A stretch of DNA of 64,000 bases from Streptomyces sp. SCSIO 75703 (GTDB lineage Bacteria; Actinomycetota; Actinomycetes; Streptomycetales; Streptomycetaceae), in assembly GCF_036607905.1 (NCBI RefSeq), contig NZ_CP144555.1, forward strand, positions 1,302,001-1,366,000, in the 5' to 3' direction. The translations under genes were made by a program, and so were the position numbers. Position 1 is the first letter of the stretch. The number at the start of each line of letters is the position of its first letter. The notes beneath the pieces are model-generated. The model was not told the DNA's origin, made no database searches, and saw nothing but the letters and a program-made list of their open reading frames with translations. This document shows, piece after piece, positions 40,982-52,285 of the stretch.

Positions 40982-41899
40982 CTACTTCAGGGCGCCGGCC
41001 GTGAGACCGGTGACGACCTGGCGCTGGAAGACGATGTACGCGGCCAGTACGGGGAGCATGGCCATGACCAGTCCGGCGAAGAGGCCCGACCAGTCGCCCT
41101 TGTAGCCCTGGCTGACGGCGAGCTGCACGAGGCCCTGGGTGAGGACGTGCTTGTCCGGGTCGGTGTTGAGCACCGTGGGCAGCATGTACTGGTTCCACTG
41201 GCCCAGGAAGTTGAAGATCCCCACGCTGATCAGCCCCGGCTTGGCCATGGGCAGCATGACCTGGAAGAAGGTGCGGCTGTGCGAGGCGCCGTCGACGAAG
41301 GCGGCCTCCGCCACCGAGGTCGGCAGGGTGCGGAAGAACGCGGTCAGGAAGAAGACCGTGAAGGGCAGCGAGTAGGCGATGTAGACGAGGATCAGCCCGT
41401 GGATCGTGTTCAGCAGCCCCATGTTGTCCACCACGTAGAACAGGGGCACCAGGGCGAGCATGATCGGGAAGCTCATGCCGCCCACGAACAAGTAGTAGAC
41501 GAACCGGTTGCCGGGGAAGTCGAAGCGGGCCAGCACGTAGGCGGCCATGGAGCCCAGCACCAGGGTGCCCACCAGCGAACCGCCCACCACCAGCGCGGTG
41601 TTGAGGAAGTAGTCGCTCATGTGGGCCTGGGACCAGGCCCGCGACCAGTTGTCGAAGCGCAGCCTGTCGGGCAGCGACCAGGGCGAGCCGAAGATGGCGG
41701 CGTCGTCCTTGAAAGAGGTCATCACCGCCCACACCAGCGGGAGGGCGACCATGATCGCCCAGATGACGAGGACGCCGTGGGAGAAGACGTTGAGGGTCGT
41801 GCCCTCCTTCCTCGCCGTCCGGGGCCCGGCGGCGCGGGCGCTCTTCGGGGCCGCGCCGGGGCCGGCGGGCGGGGACGCGGGGGTCTCGGTCGTCGTCAT
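40982..41899 (-). CDS. ngcG: ABC sugar transporter permease, NgcG-like
   Basis: This 305-residue MalG-type inner-membrane permease has about six helices, the first near residues 40-60. The cytoplasmic EAA loop reads EAAFVDGASHSRTFFQVMLPMAKPG near residue 215. A Pro/Ala-rich N-terminus of 35 residues precedes the first helix. It pairs with the NgcF-like permease, whose gene ends 4 bases upstream. No ATPase gene is nearby. This agrees with the Streptomyces habit of sharing the MsiK ATPase among sugar importers, so MsiK is the expected partner. The last 200 bases before the ROK start contain no gene. Confidence 0.9.
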   Translation of the reverse strand: MTTTETPASPPAGPGAAPKSARAAGPRTARKEGTTLNVFSHGVLVIWAIMVALPLVWAVMTSFKDDAAIFGSPWSLPDRLRFDNWSRAWSQAHMSDYFLNTALVVGGSLVGTLVLGSMAAYVLARFDFPGNRFVYYLFVGGMSFPIMLALVPLFYVVDNMGLLNTIHGLILVYIAYSLPFTVFFLTAFFRTLPTSVAEAAFVDGASHSRTFFQVMLPMAKPGLISVGIFNFLGQWNQYMLPTVLNTDPDKHVLTQGLVQLAVSQGYKGDWSGLFAGLVMAMLPVLAAYIVFQRQVVTGLTAGALK

Positions 41900-41903
41900 C
41901 TGC

Positions 41904-42830
41904 TCAGTACTCCAGCCGCTCGCGCCGGCCCAGCCGCATCACGACGGCCGCGAAGGCCAGCGTGACGACGAGCAGGGCGACGCCGATCGTGGTGGCGTAG
42001 GCGGCCTGACCGTCACGGAACGCCTTCTGGTACACGTACAGGACCATGACGGTGGTCGAGTAGTCCGGTCCGCCGGGCCCGGTCGTCATGATCTGCACGA
42101 CCGCGAAGGACTCGGCCCCGAGCGCGAGGATGCCCATGTAGACCCAGCCGGACTGCACGGTGTCCCACAGCAGCGGCAGGGTGACCCTGAAGAAGGTCAC
42201 GAAGCGGCTCGCCCCGTCCAGCAGCGCCGCCTCGTACAGCTCGACCGGGATCGAGGCCATGCCCGCGGAGAAGAGCACCACGAAGAAGCCGACCGTGGAC
42301 CAGACGAGCACCGCCATCACGCACCACAGCGCGAGGTCCGGATCGCCGAGCCACAGCGGCTGGACCCCGTCGAGACCGATGCCGCGCAGCAGGGAGTTGA
42401 CGGCTCCGCTGTCCGGGTTGTACGCGAACGCGAAGAGCAGGGCGACGATCGCGATGGAGAGCACCTGTGGGAAGAAGTAGACGATCTTGTAGAACCCGGA
42501 GCCGCGGACGCCGGTGATGGCCGGTCCCCCGCGGCGGCGCCGCCCGCCGACGTTGATCATGAAGGAGAGGAACAGCGCCAGGCCGAGGGTGACCAACGGC
42601 ACCAGCAGGGCGAACATCACACTGTGCAGCAGCGACTTCCAGAAGATGTCGTCGTCGAGCATGCGGGAGTAGTTGTCGAAGCCGACCATCCGGAAGTCGG
42701 GGCTCAGTCCCGTCCAGTCCGTGAACGAGTAGTAGATGGACTGGACGAACGGCCACACGACGAAGAGCGTGTACAGCCCGAGGGGGACCGCGAGGAACCC
42801 CACGACGAAGCGGTATTTTCCGTGCTGCAT
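41904..42830 (-). CDS. ngcF: ABC sugar transporter permease, NgcF-like
   Basis: This 308-residue MalF-type permease has six or more helices starting at residue 8. The EAA loop is YEAALLDGASRFVTFFRVTLPLLWDTV, near residue 205. An unusual run of arginines (GGRRRRGG) lies in a cytoplasmic loop near residue 97. It forms the membrane channel together with the NgcG-like protein. The ATG at 42830 is 88 bases after the NgcE-like stop, and the following permease begins 4 bases after its stop, so the three genes form an operon. Confidence 0.9.
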   Translation of the reverse strand: MQHGKYRFVVGFLAVPLGLYTLFVVWPFVQSIYYSFTDWTGLSPDFRMVGFDNYSRMLDDDIFWKSLLHSVMFALLVPLVTLGLALFLSFMINVGGRRRRGGPAITGVRGSGFYKIVYFFPQVLSIAIVALLFAFAYNPDSGAVNSLLRGIGLDGVQPLWLGDPDLALWCVMAVLVWSTVGFFVVLFSAGMASIPVELYEAALLDGASRFVTFFRVTLPLLWDTVQSGWVYMGILALGAESFAVVQIMTTGPGGPDYSTTVMVLYVYQKAFRDGQAAYATTIGVALLVVTLAFAAVVMRLGRRERLEY

Positions 42831-42918
42831 TCCCAGGGCCTCCCCGGCCGAGCGCAGGCCGCGCCACCGGAACCGGCGCGGCGCGCCGCGCGCCTGCCGC
42901 CGGTCCGGTGACGCTTGC

Positions 42919-44367
42919 TCACTGGTGCTTGTAGTGCTTGACCGACGAGTCCTTGGCCGCCTCGTCGGCGAAGCCCTGGATCTTCTTGATCGCCTCGGCC
43001 GGGGTGAGCCGGCCGGCCATCATCTCGCCGAGGCCGGAGACGCCGATCTTCTCCTTCTGGAGCTGCACGTACCAGTCCTGGAGCCGCGGGTTCACCACGT
43101 TGTCGCCGGCCAGCTCCAGCGCCGCCACACCGGACTTGAGGCCCGGGGTCAGCTCGACGCCGTCGGTGCCGCCGTTGTACGCGGTCAGCGACTTCACCTT
43201 GCCGGTGAAGTTCTTCGAGGACTCCTCGCCGAGCATGATGCGCAACTGCTCCATGCCACCGGGGGCGTTGGCCGCCTTGGCGGGCACGATGAACGGCTCG
43301 CCGCCGGAGGCCCAGAGTGTGCCGAAGGGCATTTTGTCGCCGTCGTCCAGACCCGAGGGGGCCGAGACGGCCAGGTCGAAGTCGGCGGGGATGACGTTGG
43401 CGGACTCGTTCTCCACCCAGGAGCCGTTGGGGAGGAAGAGCGCCTTGCCCTTGGCCCAGGCGGTCTGCGACTGGATGTGGTCCAGTCCCGGGGTGCCCTT
43501 GAGCACGTACCCCTTGCGGTACAGCTCGTAGTACGCCTCGAAGCACGCCTTGACCGCGGGGTGCTTCCAGGCGTTCGGCTCCAGGTTGTCGATGGCGTCG
43601 AGCACTTCGGCGCCGCCGACCTTGCCGATCATCGGGTACAGCGAGAACGGGACGTAGTACGGGTACTTGCCCGCGTAGGTCCAGCCGGCGATCCCCTTCT
43701 TCTTCGCCTTCTCGCAGACCGCGAGCATCTCGTCCCAGGTCTTCGGGTACTCCGCGTCGAGCGAGGCGAGCGCCTTCTGCGAGTACCAGACGCCGTAGAC
43801 GGTGTAGGCGTAGTAGAGGATCCACACCTTCTCGCCGTCGAACTGACCCATCTGCACGATGCCGGGGCGCAGGGTGTCGCGGACCTTCTTCGACGGGTCG
43901 TCGTAGGAGGGGGCGTCCAGCAGCGGGGTGAGGTCGGCGAGCTGGTTCTTGGAGACGAGCACGCCCATGTCCATCTGTTCCGCGCCGGAGTTGTCGATCA
44001 GGTCGGGCGGCGTGCCCTGGTTGAAACGCGGCTGGAGCGTCGACTGGATCTTCTGGGTGGCGGAGAACTTCGTCTTGGCGCCGGGGAAGTTGCTCTCGTA
44101 GACCTTGACCGCGTCCTCGGCGTACTCCTTGCCGAATCCGCCGTCGAAGAGCACGAATTCCATCGGGGCGGTCTCGTTCACGGCGAGGGGGTTCTTCGCG
44201 GTCTTCTTGCCCGCCCCGGCCTTCTTCTGGTCGTCCCCGCCACCGCTCGCACAGGCGGACAGGAAGCCCATGGCCGGTACGGAGATCAGTCCGAGCGCGG
44301 CGGACCGCTTGATCAGATCGCGGCGGCCGACACCGTCGGTACCGTTCTCGGCGGACATCGTTCCCAT
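42919..44367 (-). CDS. ngcE: NgcE-like sugar-binding lipoprotein (N-acetylglucosamine/chitobiose type)
   Basis: This 482-residue solute-binding protein has a twin-arginine-type N-terminus (GRRDLIKRSAALGL) ending in a lipobox FLSAC with Cys39, so it is probably a Tat-exported lipoprotein. The mature fold is type-II, with PPDLIDNSGAEQMDMG, YAYTVYGVWYSQKALASL, TWDEMLAVCEKAKKKGI and LPNGSWVENES blocks. The family and the synteny with SCO6005 of S. coelicolor support N-acetylglucosamine or chitobiose as ligand. The ATG at 44367 was chosen with GAGGAC about seven bases upstream; a TTG at 44373 and an ATG at 44358 are alternatives. A DasR-like site lies about 150 bases upstream. Confidence 0.88.
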   Translation of the reverse strand: MGTMSAENGTDGVGRRDLIKRSAALGLISVPAMGFLSACASGGGDDQKKAGAGKKTAKNPLAVNETAPMEFVLFDGGFGKEYAEDAVKVYESNFPGAKTKFSATQKIQSTLQPRFNQGTPPDLIDNSGAEQMDMGVLVSKNQLADLTPLLDAPSYDDPSKKVRDTLRPGIVQMGQFDGEKVWILYYAYTVYGVWYSQKALASLDAEYPKTWDEMLAVCEKAKKKGIAGWTYAGKYPYYVPFSLYPMIGKVGGAEVLDAIDNLEPNAWKHPAVKACFEAYYELYRKGYVLKGTPGLDHIQSQTAWAKGKALFLPNGSWVENESANVIPADFDLAVSAPSGLDDGDKMPFGTLWASGGEPFIVPAKAANAPGGMEQLRIMLGEESSKNFTGKVKSLTAYNGGTDGVELTPGLKSGVAALELAGDNVVNPRLQDWYVQLQKEKIGVSGLGEMMAGRLTPAEAIKKIQGFADEAAKDSSVKHYKHQ

Positions 44368-44514
44368 GCTCAAGTCCTCGCCTTCTCCAGGACTCAGGCG
44401 GTGCGCCGGATTCCTCCCGGCACCGCGTTCGGGTCACGCTGGGTCGTGCAGGAAGTGCGGATGTCGTGCTGTACGGGCGCCCTGGGCGACGGCCCACGGT
44501 TCCACCGGTGGCCG

Positions 44515-44530
44515 ACAGGTATAGTCCACT
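44515..44530. promoter_or_regulatory. DasR-responsive element (dre)-like palindrome upstream of ngcE
   Basis: ACAGGTATAGTCCACT matches the dre consensus ACTGGTCTAGACCACT at 13 of 16 positions by my count, and the mismatches are in the non-critical middle. DasR represses aminosugar-uptake and chitin genes in Streptomyces and is released by glucosamine-6-phosphate. The position, 148-163 bases upstream of the chosen ngcE start, is suitable for control of ngcEFG. Confidence 0.65.
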
Positions 44531-44670
44531 TCCGGTCGACGGAGCAAGATCGAACGCAAGGTTCCCCCCACGTCTTTTCCGAGTTGAGACCTGACGGAAA
44601 AAAGGGCCCCCGAAGGCTGCCCCGAAGAAAATCCGGCATGCGTCCGCCCCGGATGCCGCAGTCAACACCC

Positions 44671-44731
44671 TTGACATCACAGGCCCCTTCACGCGCTACT
44701 GGTTCTTGCGCTCCAATCTGACAACGTTGTC
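44671..44731 (+). promoter_or_regulatory. Promoter and LacI-type operator of the GH92 gene
   Basis: TTGACA at 44671-44676 is a perfect -35 box. A -10 near 44694-44700 (GCTACT) is weak. The exact palindrome GACAACGTTGTC (44720-44731), with central CG, has the form of LacI-family operators. It would lie just downstream of the transcription start and about 50 bases before the ATG at 44782. Confidence 0.5.
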
Positions 44732-44781
44732 CACTCCCCGGTGTCGCATATCCGGGGCAGGCGCACGGAGGGTGCGGGAAC

Positions 44782-47700
44782 ATGCGCTACAGAACTCGGC
44801 ACAGATGGGGTCCGGCGGTCGTCACGGCGACCGCCTTCGCGTTGGCGGCGACGGCACAGGGGGCGGCGGTCGCGCTGCCGTCCGCGCCCGCCGCCCCCGC
44901 CCGGGAGTTCGCGTCCTCGTTCGAGGCGGACGACCCGGCACCGGACTGGACCGACACCGTCGACACCACCCGGGGCGGCGCCAAGCGCGCCTCCGGCGTC
45001 GACGGCGGCGACACCACGGGCATACCCGGCAACGTCACCGACCGGGTCACCGCGGTCCGGGCCAGCGCCGAGAACACCGCCGGCGGTGAGGTCAAGGAGA
45101 ATCTCGTCGACGGCGAACCGGGCACCAAGTGGCTGGCGTTCGAGAAGACCGGCTGGGCCGAGTTCGACCTGGACCGGCCGACCACCGTGGCCCGGTACGC
45201 GCTGACCTCGGCCAACGACCACGCCGAACGCGACCCGGCCGACTGGACCCTCAAGGGCTCCGCGGACGGTGAGCAGTGGCGGACCCTCGACACCCGCTCC
45301 GGCCAGACCTTCGGGCAGCGCTTCCAGACGCGGACGTACGACCTCGCCGAGCCCGGCGAGTACCGGCACTTCCGGCTGGAGGTCACCCGCACCAACGGCG
45401 GGGACATCCTCCAGCTCGCCGACGTCCAGTTCTCCACCGGATCCGACGACACCACCGTCCCGCCGGACATGCTCACCCGCGTCGACCGGGGGCCGTCCGG
45501 CTCGCCGACCGCGAAGGCGAGGGCCGGCTTCACCGGCGTCCGGGCGCTGCGCTACGCCGGGCGGCACACCGCCGACGGGCGGGGGTACTCGTACAACAAG
45601 GTCTTCGACGTCGACGTCAAGGTCGACCGGCGCACCGAGCTGTCGTACAAGGTCTTCCCGTCGATGGCCGACGGCGACCTCGACTACGACGCGACCCACG
45701 TCTCCGTCGACCTCGCCTTCACCGACGGCACCTACCTGAGCGGGCTCGGCGCCACCGACCAGCACGGCTTCCCGCTGTCGCCGCGCGGCCAGGGCGACGC
45801 CAAGGTCCTCTACGTCAACCAGTGGAACAGCGTCACCTCGGCGATCGGCACGGTCGCGGCCGGCAAGACCGTGGACCGCGTCCTGGTCGCCTACGACTCC
45901 CCCAAGGGCCCGGCGAAGTTCCGCGGCTGGCTGGACGACGTGGCCATCCGGCGGGCCGAGCCCGAGCGTCCGAAGGCCCACCCGTCGGACCACGTGCTGA
46001 CCACCCGCGGCACCCACTCCAGCGGCAGCTTCTCGCGGGGCAACACCATCCCCGCCACCGCCGTCCCGCACGGCTTCAACTTCTGGACCCCCGTCACCAA
46101 CGCCGCCTCCACGAGCTGGCTCTACGAGTACGCGCGCGGCAACAACGCCGACAACCTGCCCACCCTCCAGGCGTTCTCGGCCAGCCACGAGCCGAGCCCG
46201 TGGATGGGCGACCGGCAGACCTTCCAGGTGATGCCCTCGGCCGCCGCCGGCACCCCCGCCACCGGCCGTGAGGCGCGGGCGCTGCCCTTCCGGCACGAGA
46301 ACGAGACCGCCCGCCCGCACTACTACGGGGTGCGTTTCGAGAACGGCCTGAGGGCCGAGATGGCGCCGACCGACCACGCGGCGCTGCTCCGCTTCACCTA
46401 TCCGGGCGACGACGCGAGCCTGGTCTTCGACAACGTCACGGACCGGGCCGGCCTGACCCTGGACCGGGAGAACGGCACCGTCAGCGGCTGGTCGGACGTC
46501 AAGTCCGGGCTCTCCACCGGCGCGACCCGGCTCTTCGTGTACGGCGAGTTCGACCGGAAGGCCACCGGGGGCGGCTCGGACGGCGCCACCGGCTGGCTGC
46601 GCTTCGACGCGGGCCGGGACCGCACCGTCACCCTGCGCCTGGCGACCTCGCTGATCGGCGTCGACCAGGCCAGGGACAACCTGCGCCAGGAGGCGCCGCG
46701 GGGCACCTCGTTCGAGAAGGTCCGCCGGGACGCCCAGCGGCAGTGGGACCGGCTGCTCGGCACCGTCGAGGTCGAGGGCGCCACGCGGGACCAGCTCACC
46801 ACCCTGTACTCCAGCCTGTACCGGCTGTACCTGTACCCCAACTCCGGTTTCGAGCGGGTCGGCGGGAAGGACCGGTACGCCTCGCCGTTCTCCGAGGCGA
46901 CGGGGCCGGACACGCCGACCCGCACCGGCGCGAAGGTCGTCGACGGCCGCGTGTACGTCAACAACGGCTTCTGGGACACCTACCGGACCACCTGGCCCGC
47001 GTACTCCTTCCTGACGCCGTCCACGGCGGGCGAACTGGTCGACGGCTTCGTGCAGCACTACAAGGACGGCGGCTGGACGTCGCGCTGGTCCTCCCCCGGC
47101 TACGCGGACCTGATGACCGGCACCTCCTCGGACGTCGCCTTCGCGGACGCCTACGTCAAGGGCGTGCGTTTCGACGCGGAGGCCGCCTACGACGCGGCGG
47201 TGAAGAACGCCACCGTCGTGCCCCCGTCCTCCGGCGTCGGCCGCAAGGGCATGGCCACCTCGCCCTTCCTCGGCTACACCTCCACCGAGACCCACGAGGG
47301 CCTGTCCTGGGCGCTGGAGGGCTACGTCAACGACTACGGCATCGCCAGGATGGGCGAAAAGCTGTACCGGGAGACCGGGGAGGAGCGCTACCGGGAGGAG
47401 TCCGCCTACTTCCTGAACCGGGCCCGCGACTACGTCCACCTCTTCGACGAGAAGGCCGGCTTCTTCCAGGGCAGGGACGCCGCGGGCCGCCGGCGCGTCG
47501 ACTCCGACCGCTACGACCCGCGTGTGTGGGGGTACGACTACACGGAGACCAACGGCTGGGGCTACGCCTTCACCGCCCCGCAGGACAGCCGGGGCCTGGC
47601 CAACCTCTACGGCGGCCGGTCCGGCCTCGCCGACAAGCTCGACACCTACCTCGCCACGCCCGAGACGGCCGCCCCCGAGTTCGCCGGTTCCTACGGTGGT

Positions 47701-48582
47701 GTCATCCACGAGATGACCGAGGCGCGGGACGTGCGGATGGGCAACTACGGCCACTCCAACCAGGTGGCCCACCACGCGCTGTACATGTACGACGCGGCCG
47801 GGCAGCCGCACAAGACGCAGCGGAACGTCCGCGAGGTCCTCTCCCGGCTCTACACGGGCAGCGACATCGGGCAGGGCTACCACGGCGACGAGGACAACGG
47901 CGAGCAGTCGGCCTGGTACCTCTTCTCCGCGCTCGGCTTCTACCCGCTGGTGATGGGCGGCGGCGAGTACGCGATCGGCTCCCCGCTGTTCACCAAGGCC
48001 ACCGTCCACCTGGAGAACGGCCGCACCCTGGTGGTCAAGGCGCCACAGAACAGCGCGAAGAACGTGTACGTGCAGGGCCTGAAGGTCAACGGCAAGCGCT
48101 GGGACTCCACCGCGCTCCCCCACGACCTGATCGCCCGGGGCGGGGTGCTGGAGTTCGCCATGGGCCCGCGGCCGTCCTCGTGGGGCACCGGTGAGAACGC
48201 CGCCCCGGTCTCCGTCACGCAGGACGACCGGGTGCCCGCCCCGCGCACCGACGCCCTCGTCCGGGGAGGCGCCCTCTTCGACGACACCTCCGCGACGGAG
48301 GCCGCCGCCGGCTCCGTGGACCTGCCGGTGAGCGGGCGGGTGAAGGCGGTCCAGTACACGCTGACCTCCCCCGCGGACCGGACCGCGGCGCCGTCCGGCT
48401 GGACGCTCCAGGGCTCCGACGACGGCACCACCTGGCGCACGCTCGACCGGCGCTCCGGCGAGTCCTTCGTCTGGGACCGGCAGACCCGGGCGTTCACGAT
48501 CGCCTCGCCCGGCACGTACGACCGCTACCGCCTGGTGCTGGACGGCACGCACACCCTGGCGGAGGTGGAACTGCTCGCCTGA
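44782..48582 (+). CDS. Secreted GH92 alpha-mannosidase with F5/8-type (CBM32-like) modules
   Basis: This 1266-residue extracellular enzyme has a signal peptide (about residues 1-32, ending in an Ala-rich stretch). An F5/8-type discoidin-like domain (about 85-220, with NLVDGEPGTKWLAF and FRLEVTRTNGGDILQLADVQF) follows. The GH92 N-terminal domain comes next (about 400-650), then the catalytic domain (about 660-1130). The conserved GH92 segment YHGDEDNGEQSAWYLFSALG carries catalytic Glu near 1037-1041. SPFLGYTSTETHEGLSWALE and GNYGHSNQVAHHALYMY are further family blocks. A second discoidin-like domain ends the protein. GH92 enzymes hydrolyse alpha-mannosidic bonds of N-glycans or yeast mannan. 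The divergent ngc importer points to glycan foraging. Confidence 0.9.
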   Translation: MRYRTRHRWGPAVVTATAFALAATAQGAAVALPSAPAAPAREFASSFEADDPAPDWTDTVDTTRGGAKRASGVDGGDTTGIPGNVTDRVTAVRASAENTAGGEVKENLVDGEPGTKWLAFEKTGWAEFDLDRPTTVARYALTSANDHAERDPADWTLKGSADGEQWRTLDTRSGQTFGQRFQTRTYDLAEPGEYRHFRLEVTRTNGGDILQLADVQFSTGSDDTTVPPDMLTRVDRGPSGSPTAKARAGFTGVRALRYAGRHTADGRGYSYNKVFDVDVKVDRRTELSYKVFPSMADGDLDYDATHVSVDLAFTDGTYLSGLGATDQHGFPLSPRGQGDAKVLYVNQWNSVTSAIGTVAAGKTVDRVLVAYDSPKGPAKFRGWLDDVAIRRAEPERPKAHPSDHVLTTRGTHSSGSFSRGNTIPATAVPHGFNFWTPVTNAASTSWLYEYARGNNADNLPTLQAFSASHEPSPWMGDRQTFQVMPSAAAGTPATGREARALPFRHENETARPHYYGVRFENGLRAEMAPTDHAALLRFTYPGDDASLVFDNVTDRAGLTLDRENGTVSGWSDVKSGLSTGATRLFVYGEFDRKATGGGSDGATGWLRFDAGRDRTVTLRLATSLIGVDQARDNLRQEAPRGTSFEKVRRDAQRQWDRLLGTVEVEGATRDQLTTLYSSLYRLYLYPNSGFERVGGKDRYASPFSEATGPDTPTRTGAKVVDGRVYVNNGFWDTYRTTWPAYSFLTPSTAGELVDGFVQHYKDGGWTSRWSSPGYADLMTGTSSDVAFADAYVKGVRFDAEAAYDAAVKNATVVPPSSGVGRKGMATSPFLGYTSTETHEGLSWALEGYVNDYGIARMGEKLYRETGEERYREESAYFLNRARDYVHLFDEKAGFFQGRDAAGRRRVDSDRYDPRVWGYDYTETNGWGYAFTAPQDSRGLANLYGGRSGLADKLDTYLATPETAAPEFAGSYGGVIHEMTEARDVRMGNYGHSNQVAHHALYMYDAAGQPHKTQRNVREVLSRLYTGSDIGQGYHGDEDNGEQSAWYLFSALGFYPLVMGGGEYAIGSPLFTKATVHLENGRTLVVKAPQNSAKNVYVQGLKVNGKRWDSTALPHDLIARGGVLEFAMGPRPSSWGTGENAAPVSVTQDDRVPAPRTDALVRGGALFDDTSATEAAAGSVDLPVSGRVKAVQYTLTSPADRTAAPSGWTLQGSDDGTTWRTLDRRSGESFVWDRQTRAFTIASPGTYDRYRLVLDGTHTLAEVELLA

Positions 48583-48599
48583 TCCGGCGACTCCCCCAC

Positions 48600-48629
48600 G
48601 GCGGGCTCCGGTCGCGGCCGGGGCCCGCC
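48600..48629 (+). terminator. Terminator of the GH92 gene
   Basis: GGCGGGCTCCGG (48600-48611) pairs with CCGGGGCCCGCC (48618-48629) around a 6-base loop, with one G-U pair. It starts 17 bases after the stop. Confidence 0.75.
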
Positions 48630-48930
48630 GCGCCCGCCCCGTCCCCGGGGGCCCGCACGAGGACCGGCGGGACCGCGACCGGGGGGGGCGGCGGGACCGG
48701 GGTTCTGGGCATCCCGTCGCCGGGCCGGCCTCCCCGCCTCCGGGCGGCTGGTCCGCGGCGCGGGTGCGAGGACGGGCGCCGTCCCGGACGAGGGGACCGT
48801 GCCGGCCCGGCCCGGGGCGCCCCGGTTCGCCGGGGAGCCCGCGCGCGGTGCCGGACGGCTCCCGGCGCGCGTACCGGGCGTACCCGGCGCGGCTCGGGGC
48901 GGGGTTCACGAGGAGGGCGCCGACGCGGGA
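48630..48930. other. Gene-free GC-rich spacer between GH92 and acnA
   Basis: About 300 bases between the two terminators hold a run of nine G residues (48682-48690) and GC-rich sequence without a plausible start, ribosome site or protein motif in any frame. I see no gene or defined site here. Confidence 0.5.
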
Positions 48931-48962
48931 GGGCCGCACCCCCGTGACCGGGGGTGCGGCCC
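48931..48962 (-). terminator. Terminator of acnA
   Basis: GGGCCGCACCCCCG (48931-48944) and CGGGGGTGCGGCCC (48949-48962) are exact 14-base inverted copies around a 4-base TGAC loop, 40 bases after the acnA stop. Confidence 0.85.
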
Positions 48963-49002
48963 TGACCGCCGTCGCGGGCCGCCCGGGGGCGGCCCGGCCG
49001 GC

Positions 49003-51824
<2,822 letters not shown>

Positions 51825-51854
51825 GGGGTGGCGGCTGCGGTGCGCCTCGGCAGA

Positions 51855-51872
51855 TATCTCGATGTCGAGATA
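51855..51872. promoter_or_regulatory. 18-base palindrome upstream of acnA, candidate TamR (MarR-family) operator
   Basis: TATCTCGATGTCGAGATA is an exact inverted repeat with a TG centre. Its length and form suit a MarR-family dimer. In S. coelicolor the MarR-family protein TamR binds the aconitase promoter and is released by aconitate and citrate, from memory. The exact TamR sequence was not checked. Confidence 0.5.
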
Positions 51873-52257
51873 ACTCTAGTACATAGGGGCGAGCTGGTCA
51901 TGCCCGGCCCGCATCGCGGACACGCCGTTCTCCGCCACGACCACGGGCCAGGGAGGCCGGGACGGGAGGCGGAACCGGACGAACGGGACACCGTCCCATC
52001 ATCACCCCGGGACCGGAAGGGCACACGCCGGCGCGACCCGACGCGCCCGCCCCGCCCCGCCCGCCGGCCGGGCCGCCGGATCACCAGGCACCTCGCCCAT
52101 GGCCACCGGACACCTCACAGGCGGACGTACACCGCGAAGCCGCCCCCGGCCGCAGACCCCCGTTCGCCGCCGCGCCGGCGATGAGGCACCCTGGGACGGG
52201 GCGCGAGGGGCGCCGGCATGACGGGGCATCACTCGGACGGACCCCCCGAGAGGCGCC
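51873..52257. other. Gene-free spacer between acnA and the murA-like gene
   Basis: About 385 bases separate the two divergent promoter regions. GC-rich sequence with many CCG/CGG repeats is present, and the short open frames are of poor quality. No gene, tRNA or strong hairpin was identified. Confidence 0.5.
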
Positions 52258-52278
52258 ATCTCATATCTGAGATAGCCT
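52258..52278 (+). promoter_or_regulatory. Palindrome over the core promoter of the XRE-MurA gene
   Basis: ATCTCA (52258-52263) and TGAGAT (52268-52273) are inverted copies around TATC. They run directly into TAGCCT (52273-52278), a TANNNT-type -10 box ending seven bases before the ATG. A DNA-binding protein here would block transcription. The encoded protein's own XRE-type HTH is the obvious candidate. Confidence 0.5.
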
Positions 52279-52285
52279 CAAGCTC

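Noticed and set aside
44689..48939. 1416-codon - strand frame opposite the GH92 gene
   Set aside because: The GH92 frame has signal peptide, catalytic motifs and ribosome site. The opposite frame has none.
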